Source: an uncultured Chloroflexota bacterium (GTDB lineage: Bacteria; Chloroflexota; Dehalococcoidia; CAUJGQ01). From it: a stretch of 34,838 bases of DNA. Below the pieces are notes generated by a model. The model made no database searches, had not been told where the DNA came from, and saw only the letters and a list, made by a program, of their open reading frames with translations. This document shows, piece by piece, positions 1 through 7,887 of the stretch. The position numbers and the translations under genes are program-made. Location of the stretch: positions 1-34,838 of the forward strand of contig CALFMN010000030.1 of assembly GCA_937879875.1 (NCBI GenBank). Direction: 5' to 3'. The first letter of the stretch is position 1. Each line of letters starts with the position of its first letter.

Positions 1-82
1 AGCCGGAACCAAAGCTGTGCCTAATGGCTAACAGCGAGGCAAGTGACCCACTAGTGTTCGAAAGCGTGAAAATCGTGATATC

Positions 83-3000
83 ATGCTTTCAATGAAAACT
101 CAACGCACTGTCACGACTCAGCAGGTAGCCGCTGCTCTCGGCGTGCGGCCTGCGACCGTTCAGGTATACGCCCGCAATGGACGCATCCCGTTTGACACGA
201 CGCCCGGAAAGCATCGGCGGTTCAACATCGACGAGGTTCGGGCAGCCCTAACAATAGACGCAGACTCACGGGGCGCTGCTCCTCCGCGGTCTGGGGCACC
301 ACGAGGCTGGCTCGTGGATGCACTGGAGCTTGAGGGTTGGGCTGATCGCTTGATTGCGCGAGAGCAGTTGCCCGAGATCGTCCGCCTCCTGATCGTCGGT
401 TCAGCTCCTGAGTTACGTCGCCTCGATGTCCGCACAGGAGAAGGCATCGGACTGCCTGGGTGGGACGGCCTCGCCGACGCGGTGGCTGGAAATCCTTGGG
501 TTCCAGAGGGTGTCTCGGCCTGGGAGATGGGGACCGATGAGGACATCACCACGAAGGCCAATGCAGACTACAGCCACCGCACACAGGACCCTTTAGGACT
601 CCAACCTGCTGAGACGACGTTTGTCTTCGTGACTCCTCGCCGGTGGAGTCACCGGGATAGCTGGGCGACGACGAAGCGCGCCGAGGATATCTGGAAAGAC
701 GTTCGCGCGTACGATGCTGAGTCGCTCACCCAGTGGCTAGATACCGCGCCGGCTGTTCACGCCCGCGTGACGCGACTGTTGGGGCGCGATCCCACTGGGG
801 CAACCGACCTCGCCTCGGCCTGGAGTACCTGGGCGGGCCAGACAGCGCCCGCGCTACCGCGGACGCTCCTGACGGCTGGTCGAGACGACGAGGTGAAGTC
901 GATCATTGACTGGCTGCACGCTGGTCCATCGGCGTTGCCCGTTGTTGCCGACTCGCAGGACGAGGCGCTGGCGTTCATCGCCTCGTGCCTGCTGCAACTC
1001 CCGTTAGAGGAAGGTACGGCAGTCGAGGCCCGCACGCTCGTGATCCAGACCCGGGCCGTTTGGGACGAGATCCTCGCCCGCGCTACCACCGCGATGGTGC
1101 TGCTCCCACTGTTCCCGACCCCCGCCGCCACGGCGGCGGTAGATGCGGGTCACCACGTGGTGCTTCCGCTCGACCGCACAGCAGTGACCACTGGTACCAC
1201 AGTCTTCGTGTCTCCCCTGCGCCATGAGCCCGCCAAGCGAGCGCTGATCGAAGCGGGTGTCGCTGAACGGTCGGCTGAGGAATGGGCCGCGCTCGCGCGG
1301 CGCAGCCTGCTCATGCTCCAGCGTCGGCTCGCGGTGAACCCGACCGTGGTGCGCCCGCCTTGGGCTCAACCCGACCGCGCGCGCGACGTCGTTGCTCTCG
1401 TCCTCGCTGGGGCCTGGCGCGACGATTCCCCTGCGGACCGCGATGCCCTCGCGGCACTGGTGGACCGACCTTACAACGAATTGAGTGGAACGCTGACGGA
1501 GTGGGCCAACCAAGTCGATCCGCCGGTTAAGGCCATCGGCAGTCTCTGGTTCATGACCTCTAAGGACGATGCGTGGAAGCTCACCGCGCCGTACTTAACC
1601 AGCACCTTGGTTCAGCGCTTTCGGGATCGGGCCGTCGAGGTGTTGGGAACCATTCATCCGGCGATGGAGCTAGAACCCGAGCGCCGGTGGGCTGCAGGCA
1701 TCCTGGGCAAGACGCTCCCGTGGTCGAGTGATCTCCGAAGAGGGCTAGCGGAGGCCCTCGCTCTGGTTGCCACCCGTGCGGGCGACACGCCGCTCCCGGG
1801 TGGCCAAACCGGACAGGAGCTTGCCGACCAGATCGTCCGGGTCGTGCTCGCGAAAGCGAATGGTGATCCCTCTGGCCAGCTATGGTCGTCTCTGACCGAT
1901 GCGCTGCCCACCTTGGCCGAAGCGAGTCCCGAGCAGTTCCTCGATGCAGTTGACGTCGGCTTGGCCAGTGTCGTCCTCATGAGAGTCTTCGACCCAGCTT
2001 CGGAAGCAAGCCCCTTGGCATCAACTACGCACACGGGCCTGTTGTGGGCTCTGGAAGCGCTCGCATGGTCAGCCGATTACCTTAGCGCGGCAGCGGTGGT
2101 GCTTGCCCAACTGGCGGAGCGTGAGCCAGGAGGTAGTTGGGCCAATCGCCCGGCCACGAGCCTGCGCGAGATTTTTTTGCCATGGAGCCCGCACACCAGC
2201 GCGTCGCTCGATGAGCGGCTCGCCGCCCTCGATCGGCTGCGGCAGGCGGTCCCAGCGGTGGCATCGAGCCTAATGTTGAGCCTGTTGCCGCTCCCCCACG
2301 ATGTGAGCACACCCACGTATCAGCCTCGGTGGCGCGGGTGGGAGCCGGAGGAAAAGCCATCCATCACGTTCGCCCAGTGGTGGCACCATGTTGACCAGGT
2401 GGTCGAGCGCCTGATTGCCGATGCTGGATCGGAAGGAGCACGCTGGGCTGAGCTCGTAGGTGTCGTGGACAACCTGCCAGAAGGTCCGCATGAGGCGGTG
2501 GTCCAGGGGCTACACGAACTCGACCCATCACGCCTAGCCGAGGAGGATCGCCTCAAGCTAGCCGCCGCCCTACGCACCAAAGTCACCACGCACCGTCGGT
2601 TCCCGAATGCGAATTGGGTCCTGCCAACTGCGCACGTGGATCGCCTGGCCGCGGAACTCCAGCGCTTCGATCTCGCTGATCCGGTCAAAGGATGCATGTG
2701 GCTCTTCCAGCAGCACGTAGAGCTGCCTTCGCCCGTAACCCACGATTTCGCGGCGGAGCACGAGGCGGTAAAGCGCGCCCGCGAACAGGCCCTGCACGCG
2801 TGTCTTGCCGCAGGCGGGCTGGAGGGCGTGTGGAAACTCGCCTCGCGCTGCGACGTCCCGCGGTGGGTGGGATACACGCTCGGACAGCTCGACGGTGATA
2901 CGGACGATGTGGTGCATGAGCATCTGATGGGAACCGATCTCATTCGCCAGCAATGCGCGGAGGGGTATGTCGTCGGCCGGTTTGAGGCGCGTGGATGGAC

Positions 3001-4069
3001 ATGGGCCGACGCGCACCTCCGCAAGGCCAATGCATGGCCGGTTGAGGGCATCGTGCGCTTCTTACGGTGGCTCCCCGCGCAGCCAGAAACCTTCGATCGA
3101 GCAGAGCGGCTGGGGAATGAGATCCACGACCTGTATTGGGAAAATGTACCAGCGGATCAGTTATGGGCGAGCTCAGACCGTCTCCGTGCGGTGCGGATGC
3201 TGCTAGCGCATGGGCGAGCTGCCGCGGCGATCCCGCTCCTTGATTCCTCCGTTGGGGCAAGCACCACCGAGACGAAGCCTGCTACAGCCCTCGTCCTCCA
3301 GGCATTAGCCGAGTCCACACCGTCCGCTGCCGAAGCCGGCACCCAGATGTTCGGCTACCACGTCCGGAGCCTGCTGACCTATCTGGACGCCGATGAAGAT
3401 GTCGATCGGACGCAGCTTGCACAACTGGAGTGGCGCTACTTACCGCTCTTTCGCTATCAAGAGTGGTCGCCACGCGTGCTCCAGGACGAGTTGGCCCGGA
3501 ACCCGGACTTTTTTGTCGAGGTGATCTCATGGGTCTATCGATCGGATAGCCAGCCTCCTGAGCCGGAGTTCAGTGAAGAGGCCCGCGTCCGCGCCGTGCT
3601 GGGCGCCCAGCTACTCAGTTCCTGGCGCACCCCTCTTGGAATCGACGGCCACCGCACCCCTACTCTGGCCGATTGGGTCACCGCGACGCGAGTTCGCCTT
3701 ACCGGACGCGGGCGGATTCGTGTGGGCGATCAGCGCATTGGCGGCCTCCTGCGCTACGTTCCCATTGATCCAGACGGGGTCTGGCCGACGGTGGCGGTGC
3801 GTGAGATCGTCGAGGCCGTCGCCAGTCGGGATCTTGAGCTGGGCATCGAGCTTGAGGTGATGAACAGTCGCGGCGTGACCTCACGCGGGCCGACGGAAGG
3901 CGGAGCCCTGGAGCGGACCCTAGTCAATCGTTACCGAGAGTACGCGCACCAGATTGGCAACCGCTGGCCACGGACCCGCCGCATGCTACAGCGGATCGCC
4001 GAGTCCTTCGAACGTGACGCACGGCGGGAGGATGAACGGGCAGAAACGGTGGAAACCTTCCGGTCATAA
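83..4069 (+). CDS. Giant HTH-fused protein, possible nuclease/STAND-like defence protein
   Basis: 1328 aa. Residues about 8-56 form an excisionase/MerR-like (BldC-type) helix-turn-helix, with TTQQVAAALGVRPATVQVYA followed by the GKHRRF wing. Residues about 80-235 hold conserved-looking motifs: GWDG (D128), SAWEMG (E148), K158 and FVFVTPRRW (178-188). Their spacing recalls a PD-(D/E)XK-type nuclease core, but the usual D/E-x-K is not intact, so this is inference. Residues about 265-365 look like an NTPase core (VVADSQDEALAF, AMVLLPLF, GHHVVLPL), but I see no GxxxxGK[ST] P-loop. The remaining ~950 residues are Trp/Leu/Ala-rich and probably alpha-helical repeats, with no signal peptide or membrane segment. 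ATG 83 is followed by an in-frame ATG at 92, and neither has a clear Shine-Dalgarno. It could be a defence effector/sensor or a large regulator. No partner gene is visible because the window begins 82 bases upstream. Confidence 0.6.
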   Translation: MLSMKTQRTVTTQQVAAALGVRPATVQVYARNGRIPFDTTPGKHRRFNIDEVRAALTIDADSRGAAPPRSGAPRGWLVDALELEGWADRLIAREQLPEIVRLLIVGSAPELRRLDVRTGEGIGLPGWDGLADAVAGNPWVPEGVSAWEMGTDEDITTKANADYSHRTQDPLGLQPAETTFVFVTPRRWSHRDSWATTKRAEDIWKDVRAYDAESLTQWLDTAPAVHARVTRLLGRDPTGATDLASAWSTWAGQTAPALPRTLLTAGRDDEVKSIIDWLHAGPSALPVVADSQDEALAFIASCLLQLPLEEGTAVEARTLVIQTRAVWDEILARATTAMVLLPLFPTPAATAAVDAGHHVVLPLDRTAVTTGTTVFVSPLRHEPAKRALIEAGVAERSAEEWAALARRSLLMLQRRLAVNPTVVRPPWAQPDRARDVVALVLAGAWRDDSPADRDALAALVDRPYNELSGTLTEWANQVDPPVKAIGSLWFMTSKDDAWKLTAPYLTSTLVQRFRDRAVEVLGTIHPAMELEPERRWAAGILGKTLPWSSDLRRGLAEALALVATRAGDTPLPGGQTGQELADQIVRVVLAKANGDPSGQLWSSLTDALPTLAEASPEQFLDAVDVGLASVVLMRVFDPASEASPLASTTHTGLLWALEALAWSADYLSAAAVVLAQLAEREPGGSWANRPATSLREIFLPWSPHTSASLDERLAALDRLRQAVPAVASSLMLSLLPLPHDVSTPTYQPRWRGWEPEEKPSITFAQWWHHVDQVVERLIADAGSEGARWAELVGVVDNLPEGPHEAVVQGLHELDPSRLAEEDRLKLAAALRTKVTTHRRFPNANWVLPTAHVDRLAAELQRFDLADPVKGCMWLFQQHVELPSPVTHDFAAEHEAVKRAREQALHACLAAGGLEGVWKLASRCDVPRWVGYTLGQLDGDTDDVVHEHLMGTDLIRQQCAEGYVVGRFEARGWTWADAHLRKANAWPVEGIVRFLRWLPAQPETFDRAERLGNEIHDLYWENVPADQLWASSDRLRAVRMLLAHGRAAAAIPLLDSSVGASTTETKPATALVLQALAESTPSAAEAGTQMFGYHVRSLLTYLDADEDVDRTQLAQLEWRYLPLFRYQEWSPRVLQDELARNPDFFVEVISWVYRSDSQPPEPEFSEEARVRAVLGAQLLSSWRTPLGIDGHRTPTLADWVTATRVRLTGRGRIRVGDQRIGGLLRYVPIDPDGVWPTVAVREIVEAVASRDLELGIELEVMNSRGVTSRGPTEGGALERTLVNRYREYAHQIGNRWPRTRRMLQRIAESFERDARREDERAETVETFRS

Positions 4070-4263
4070 CTGTCCCCTCGTCCGCTAACCACACACCATG
4101 GCGAGGACCCACGATACCGCGGGAGGGCACTCGTCTCGGTAGAGCAGTCCCAACTTGGGGCGTTCTCAAATCCGGCGGTCAGCTGTCAACCCCGGAGAAC
4201 TCGGGACGCGCATGTCAAACGCCACTATCTGTTTGTGGAATGGCGAGGACGGAGTTGATGTAA
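4070..4263. other. Intergenic gap between giant protein and hydrolase
   Basis: The two flanking genes converge here. I see no gene, no clear terminator hairpin with a T tract, and no copy of the dispersed repeats found elsewhere in the window. If the giant gene belongs to an acquired island, this gap is where its right edge would lie. No attachment-site duplication can be recognised from one end only. Confidence 0.4.
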
Positions 4264-5511
4264 TCACTCAGGCCCGTCGAGCATGTCCAGAATCAGCGTG
4301 CTCCAGCTGTGGTTGCGCGAGCCGTGGCCCTCGCCGGTGAACGGATTGAAATACTCGCGGAAGCCGGATTGCAGCAGCATCGCGCAGGAGCGATCGGTGA
4401 TGTGATTGCGCAGCGCGTCGTAGCCGTGCGCCCGCAGCCCTTCGACGATCAGCCAGTTCGAGTTGATCCAGCTTGGCCCGCGCCAGATGAAGCCGCGCGC
4501 GTTGCCCGGCATGAACGTCGGCTCAGTCTGTGACACCGACGGCACCGGATAGGGCAGGGCGAACTCGTCGGAATTCGTGAGATGGGCGACCAGCCGCTCC
4601 GCGATAGCGCGATCGAGTCCCGGCAGCGCCAGCGGCGCCAGCGAGGTGATCGTCAGCGTGCGCAGCGGCGTCTCGGCGCGGCCGGCGAGGTCGAAGAAGG
4701 CGCCGGCCTCGGCGTCGTAGCAGCGTTCGACCAGCGCCCGCTGCACGCGCTCGGCGCGCTCCGCGAACTCGCGCGCCGCTTCGTCCTTGCAGAGTCGGCC
4801 CAGCGCTTCGAGGCCGAGGATGTAACAGGTGTTGGTCAGCACCTCTTCGACGTTGAACAGGTCGAGCGCCAGAATCGCGCGGTCGTCGAAGCGCAGCGGC
4901 TGGTAGCGCGCGTACAGCTTCTCGATCCAGCGCATTAAATCGTCGTTGTTCTTCGGCTGCTCCATCAGCGGGTCGAACTTGGGCGAGGCGTCGGCGCCCG
5001 ACTCGTCCGGCTGGATGATCGCGATCAGCCCGTCGCCGTCCGGGTCGCGCACGTCGGCCAGCCAGCGGTAGAAGGCGACGGTCGGCGGCAGCGCGCGCTC
5101 AAGAAAGGCGCGGTCGCCCGTCGCGCGGAAGACGCGCTCCAGCGCCGTGCCCAGCACCGGCGGCTGCATCGAGGAACTGGTGTAGCGCTCGCTGAACTTC
5201 TCCGACTGCCGCGCCGCGGCCTCGGGATAGCGGTCCTTCTCCCAGAGGATCTGATGCGGAATGAAGCCGCTCGGCTGGGCGCCCTTGAGCAGCGTCTCGA
5301 TCTCGTCTTTCGCCCAGTCGAGGTTGACGTGCGTGAGCGCGATCGCGTGGAAACAGGAGTCCCAGAACCACTGGAACGGATACGAACCGGCCGAGGGCAC
5401 GATGTAGGCGTAGTCCTGCCCGTTCCACTCGGCGTGGCCCGAACGTCGATTCTCAGTCAGAATTGCGGCCGCTTCCTGCTTGAGACGTGCCACGCCCGAC
5501 GCGTCAACCAT
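4264..5511 (-). CDS. MGH1-type (GH63-like) glycoside hydrolase
   Basis: 415 aa, a single (alpha/alpha)6-barrel domain. Near the N-terminus is YPFQWFWDSCFHAIAL (44-59), typical of the mannosylglycerate/glucosylglycerate hydrolase and GH63-like glucosidase group. The motif QPDESGADASP (168-177) matches the family ESGxDxSP acid motif, so D174 is the likely general acid. The C-terminal REYFNPFTGE stretch (385-394) carries E386 as a candidate base. There is no signal peptide, so it should act in the cytoplasm, probably on a compatible-solute glycoside or an alpha-glucoside; the substrate cannot be read from sequence. The frame stays open upstream, but ATG 5511 fits the family N-terminus. Residues encoded further upstream come from a dispersed repeat and from the antisense of the glycosyltransferase. 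It is transcribed divergently from the GT2/GH39 pair, which may relate to the same sugar. Confidence 0.8.
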   Translation of the reverse strand: MVDASGVARLKQEAAAILTENRRSGHAEWNGQDYAYIVPSAGSYPFQWFWDSCFHAIALTHVNLDWAKDEIETLLKGAQPSGFIPHQILWEKDRYPEAAARQSEKFSERYTSSSMQPPVLGTALERVFRATGDRAFLERALPPTVAFYRWLADVRDPDGDGLIAIIQPDESGADASPKFDPLMEQPKNNDDLMRWIEKLYARYQPLRFDDRAILALDLFNVEEVLTNTCYILGLEALGRLCKDEAAREFAERAERVQRALVERCYDAEAGAFFDLAGRAETPLRTLTITSLAPLALPGLDRAIAERLVAHLTNSDEFALPYPVPSVSQTEPTFMPGNARGFIWRGPSWINSNWLIVEGLRAHGYDALRNHITDRSCAMLLQSGFREYFNPFTGEGHGSRNHSWSTLILDMLDGPE

Positions 5512-5519
5512 CTTCGTCC

Positions 5520-5567
5520 GGCCCCCATCCCCTGCCCCTTCCCCCAATAATAGGGAAAGGGGTTGAC
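5520..5567. repeat. Half copy (D) of the GGTTAACC-centred inverted repeat
   Basis: This segment starts GGCCCCCATCCCCTGCCCCT, followed by CCCCCAATAATAGGGAAAGGGG. It matches the left arm of the full copies at 23654 and 30337. The central GGTTAACC and the right arm are absent. It lies directly upstream of the hydrolase start at 5511, so it contributes to that gene's leader. Confidence 0.6.
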
Positions 5568-5610
5568 CGCGAGGCCACGCCGGAGGTAAGCCGCGTGGCT
5601 GCGGGCAGGG

Positions 5611-5616
5611 TACACT
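5611..5616 (+). promoter_or_regulatory. Possible -10 element, near-leaderless GT2
   Basis: TACACT lies eight bases before the GT2 ATG in the context GGGTACACTGG. Similar GGNTACACT-type strings precede other genes here (around 22115 and 23628). No good -35 hexamer is visible. If used, the transcript would start at or next to the ATG. Weak call. Confidence 0.25.
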
Positions 5617-5623
5617 GGCGGCG

Positions 5624-6388
5624 ATGACCGGCGCACCTACGATCTCGATCCTGACGCCGACGCGCAACCGCCGCGCGACGTATCTGCCGCTGGCGATCGC
5701 CAGCGTGCGTGCCCTGCGCCTCTCCGTATCGTACGAGCATGTGATCGTGGACGACGGCTCGGACGACGGCACCGCGGCGTACCTCGCGGAAGAAGCCACG
5801 GCAGACCCGCGCATCCGGCCGCTGCGCCACGATCGCCCGCGCGGCGTCGCAGCGGCACGCAACACGGCCGCGCGGGCCGCCCGCGGCGCCTTTCTCGTCG
5901 ATCTGGACGACGACGATCTGCTCACCGCCGACGGCGTCGAGCAGCGCTATCAGTATCTGGTGGCGCATCCCGAGCGCTGGGCGGTGCACGGCAACGCGCT
6001 CAAGGTCGACGCCGAAGGCCGCTACCTGATCGGTGAGGACGTGCGGAACTTCTTCTGCGACGACGCCGAACGCTGCGCCGAGCTGTTCTTCAGCAGCGCG
6101 ATGATCCCCAACGCCAGCACGGCCATGTACCGGCGCGAGGCGTTGCTGGCGCTCGGCGGCTGGGACGAGCGCCTGAGCTGCTGCGAGGACTATGACCTCT
6201 GGCTGCGTTCGCTTGAGCGCTTCGGCCCGCCTGGCTTCGTGGATGCGATGGTGGCGCTCTACCGGCGCAAAGACGCGGGCCTCGGCATCGACAGCATCCG
6301 TTCGGGCGCACACGAGCAGAATCAAGCGCGGGTGCAAGAGCGGTTCGGCCATCTGCGCGGGCGCGTGGCCGGTGGAGCGAGCCTGTGA
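5624..6388 (+). CDS. Family 2 glycosyltransferase (GT-A fold)
   Basis: 254 aa. The N-terminal beta strand SILTPTRNR (8-16) begins a GT-A nucleotide-binding fold. VDDGSDDGT (42-50) supplies the UDP/GDP-binding Asp residues, and DLDDDD (93-98) is the DXD metal site. CCEDYDLWLRSL near the C-terminus fits the ED acceptor/base motif of GT2 enzymes. No membrane helix is seen, so it is a soluble or peripheral transferase that moves a sugar from a nucleotide-sugar donor to an unknown acceptor. The stop overlaps the GTG start of the GH39 gene (GTGA, 4 nt), which implies translational coupling. There is no convincing Shine-Dalgarno before ATG 5624, and a -10-like TACACT sits immediately upstream, so leaderless initiation is possible. 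Confidence 0.85.
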   Translation: MTGAPTISILTPTRNRRATYLPLAIASVRALRLSVSYEHVIVDDGSDDGTAAYLAEEATADPRIRPLRHDRPRGVAAARNTAARAARGAFLVDLDDDDLLTADGVEQRYQYLVAHPERWAVHGNALKVDAEGRYLIGEDVRNFFCDDAERCAELFFSSAMIPNASTAMYRREALLALGGWDERLSCCEDYDLWLRSLERFGPPGFVDAMVALYRRKDAGLGIDSIRSGAHEQNQARVQERFGHLRGRVAGGASL

Positions 6389-7887
6389 ACGATCACGAAA
6401 CCGTGTTCAGTGTAGACGTTGCCGCTCCGGGAATCCCGATCCGGCGTAGCTGGGAGGTCGCCGTGGGCAGCGGCGATGCCTGGTCGCTGCTGCACGCGGA
6501 CTTGCAGGGCCAGTTGCGCCGCGCCGTGCGCGAGTGCGGCTTCCGCTACCTGCGTTGCCACGGCATTTTGAGCGATCAAATGCAGGCCGTGCGCCGCGAC
6601 CGCGCAGGGCAGATCGTTTACAACTGGCGGCTGGTGGACGCGGCCTACGATGCGTTGCTCGGCCTCGGGCTGCGGCCGTTCGTCGAGCTGGGCTTCATGC
6701 CCACGGCGCTCGCCAGCGGCACGCAGGCGGTGTTCTACTACCGCGCCAACGTCACGCCGCCGGCGGACTACGACGCCTGGCGGGCGTTCATCACGGCGCT
6801 GGTCTCACACTGGCACGAACGCTACGGCGCCGATGAGGTCCGCCGCTGGTACTTCGAGGTCTGGAACGAGGCGAACCTTTCCAGCTTCTGGTCGGGCACG
6901 AAAGAGGAATCGTTCCGGCTCTACGCGGAGACGGTGCAGGCGATCAAGGCGGTCGATGCGGCGCTGCGCGTGGGCGCCCCTGCCACCAGCCGCGCCGAAT
7001 GGCTGCCCGACTTTCTCACCTACTGCCGCGAGCACGCCGTGCCCGTGGACTTCGCCTCGACGCACGTCTATCCGGACGACGACGACTTCGAAAAGGTCGA
7101 TCCGGGCTACCGCGCCGAGTTCGAGCGCGGCGGCTATCTGGAGAAGGTCGTGGCCGGCGCCAATGCCGAGGTTGCGAGCGCGTGGCCGGGCGGCGAGCTT
7201 GAGGTGCACTGGACGGAGTGGAACTCGAGCTGGCGCTGGGGCCGGCCGATCCACGACGTGCCGAACCAGGCGGCCTACATCTGCCGCGTGATCCACGCCG
7301 TGCAGGCGCAGGTCGCCAGCTTCGCCTTCTGGACGATCTCCGATATCTTCAACGAGTTCCCTTTCCCGGCCGCGAGCTTCGTCGGCGGCTTCGGCCTGAT
7401 CACGATCGACGGCCTGGCCAAGCCCGGCTACCACGCCTACCAGCTCCTGCACCGCCTCGGCGCCCACGAGCTTGCCGTCACGCGTGTGGACGAGGACGAG
7501 GCAGGCGCGACGCGGCTGGACCTCTGGGCCACCCGCCGCGCCGGCGCGCTGCAGCTTCTGCTCTCGAACTACACGCCGCCTGGACTGGAAGGCACGCGGC
7601 CACCGGATCGCCCCGTCGTAGTGCGACTGAGCGGCCTGCGCGCCGGCGCTTCGGCGCAGGCCGCGGAGTGGCGCGTGGACGATGCCCATGCCAACGGTCT
7701 CGCGGCGTGGGAGGCGCTGGGGCGGCCCGCGGCGCCCACGCGCGCCCAGCTTGCCGAGCTGAGCAGCGCCGCCGAGCTACGGCAGACGGGCACGCTGCCG
7801 CTCAGCGTTCGTGCCGACGGCAGCGCCGAGCTGCGTATCTCGCTGCCACCCGGCAGCGTGGCCTTCTACGAGCTGGCCGTGTCCTGA
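6385..7887 (+). CDS. Glycoside hydrolase family 39 (beta-xylosidase-like)
   Basis: 500 aa with a GTG start that overlaps the GT2 stop by 4 nt. It forms a (beta/alpha)8 barrel typical of clan GH-A. YFEVWNEANL places the acid/base at E162. HWTEWNSSW places the nucleophile at E278. The N-terminal RYLRCHGILSDQM (53-65) and PFVELGFMP are GH39 hallmarks, and a C-terminal beta-sandwich follows from about residue 370. There is no signal peptide. It probably retains beta-xyloside or a related glycoside as substrate, but specificity within GH39 cannot be assigned. It is co-transcribed with the GT2 gene, which is an unusual pairing of synthesis and hydrolysis. Its last 22 bases overlap the end of the opposite-strand LLM oxidoreductase gene. 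Confidence 0.85.
   Translation: MNDHETVFSVDVAAPGIPIRRSWEVAVGSGDAWSLLHADLQGQLRRAVRECGFRYLRCHGILSDQMQAVRRDRAGQIVYNWRLVDAAYDALLGLGLRPFVELGFMPTALASGTQAVFYYRANVTPPADYDAWRAFITALVSHWHERYGADEVRRWYFEVWNEANLSSFWSGTKEESFRLYAETVQAIKAVDAALRVGAPATSRAEWLPDFLTYCREHAVPVDFASTHVYPDDDDFEKVDPGYRAEFERGGYLEKVVAGANAEVASAWPGGELEVHWTEWNSSWRWGRPIHDVPNQAAYICRVIHAVQAQVASFAFWTISDIFNEFPFPAASFVGGFGLITIDGLAKPGYHAYQLLHRLGAHELAVTRVDEDEAGATRLDLWATRRAGALQLLLSNYTPPGLEGTRPPDRPVVVRLSGLRAGASAQAAEWRVDDAHANGLAAWEALGRPAAPTRAQLAELSSAAELRQTGTLPLSVRADGSAELRISLPPGSVAFYELAVS

Noticed and set aside
4264..5925. A 553-aa version of the MGH1-type hydrolase
   Set aside because: The 138 extra N-terminal residues come from the antisense of GT2 and a dispersed repeat, and are Arg/Ser-rich and unlike the family.
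6805..7689. A 294-aa minus-strand frame over GH39
   Set aside because: It is antisense to a gene with complete GH39 catalytic motifs, and has no ribosome binding site or family signature.
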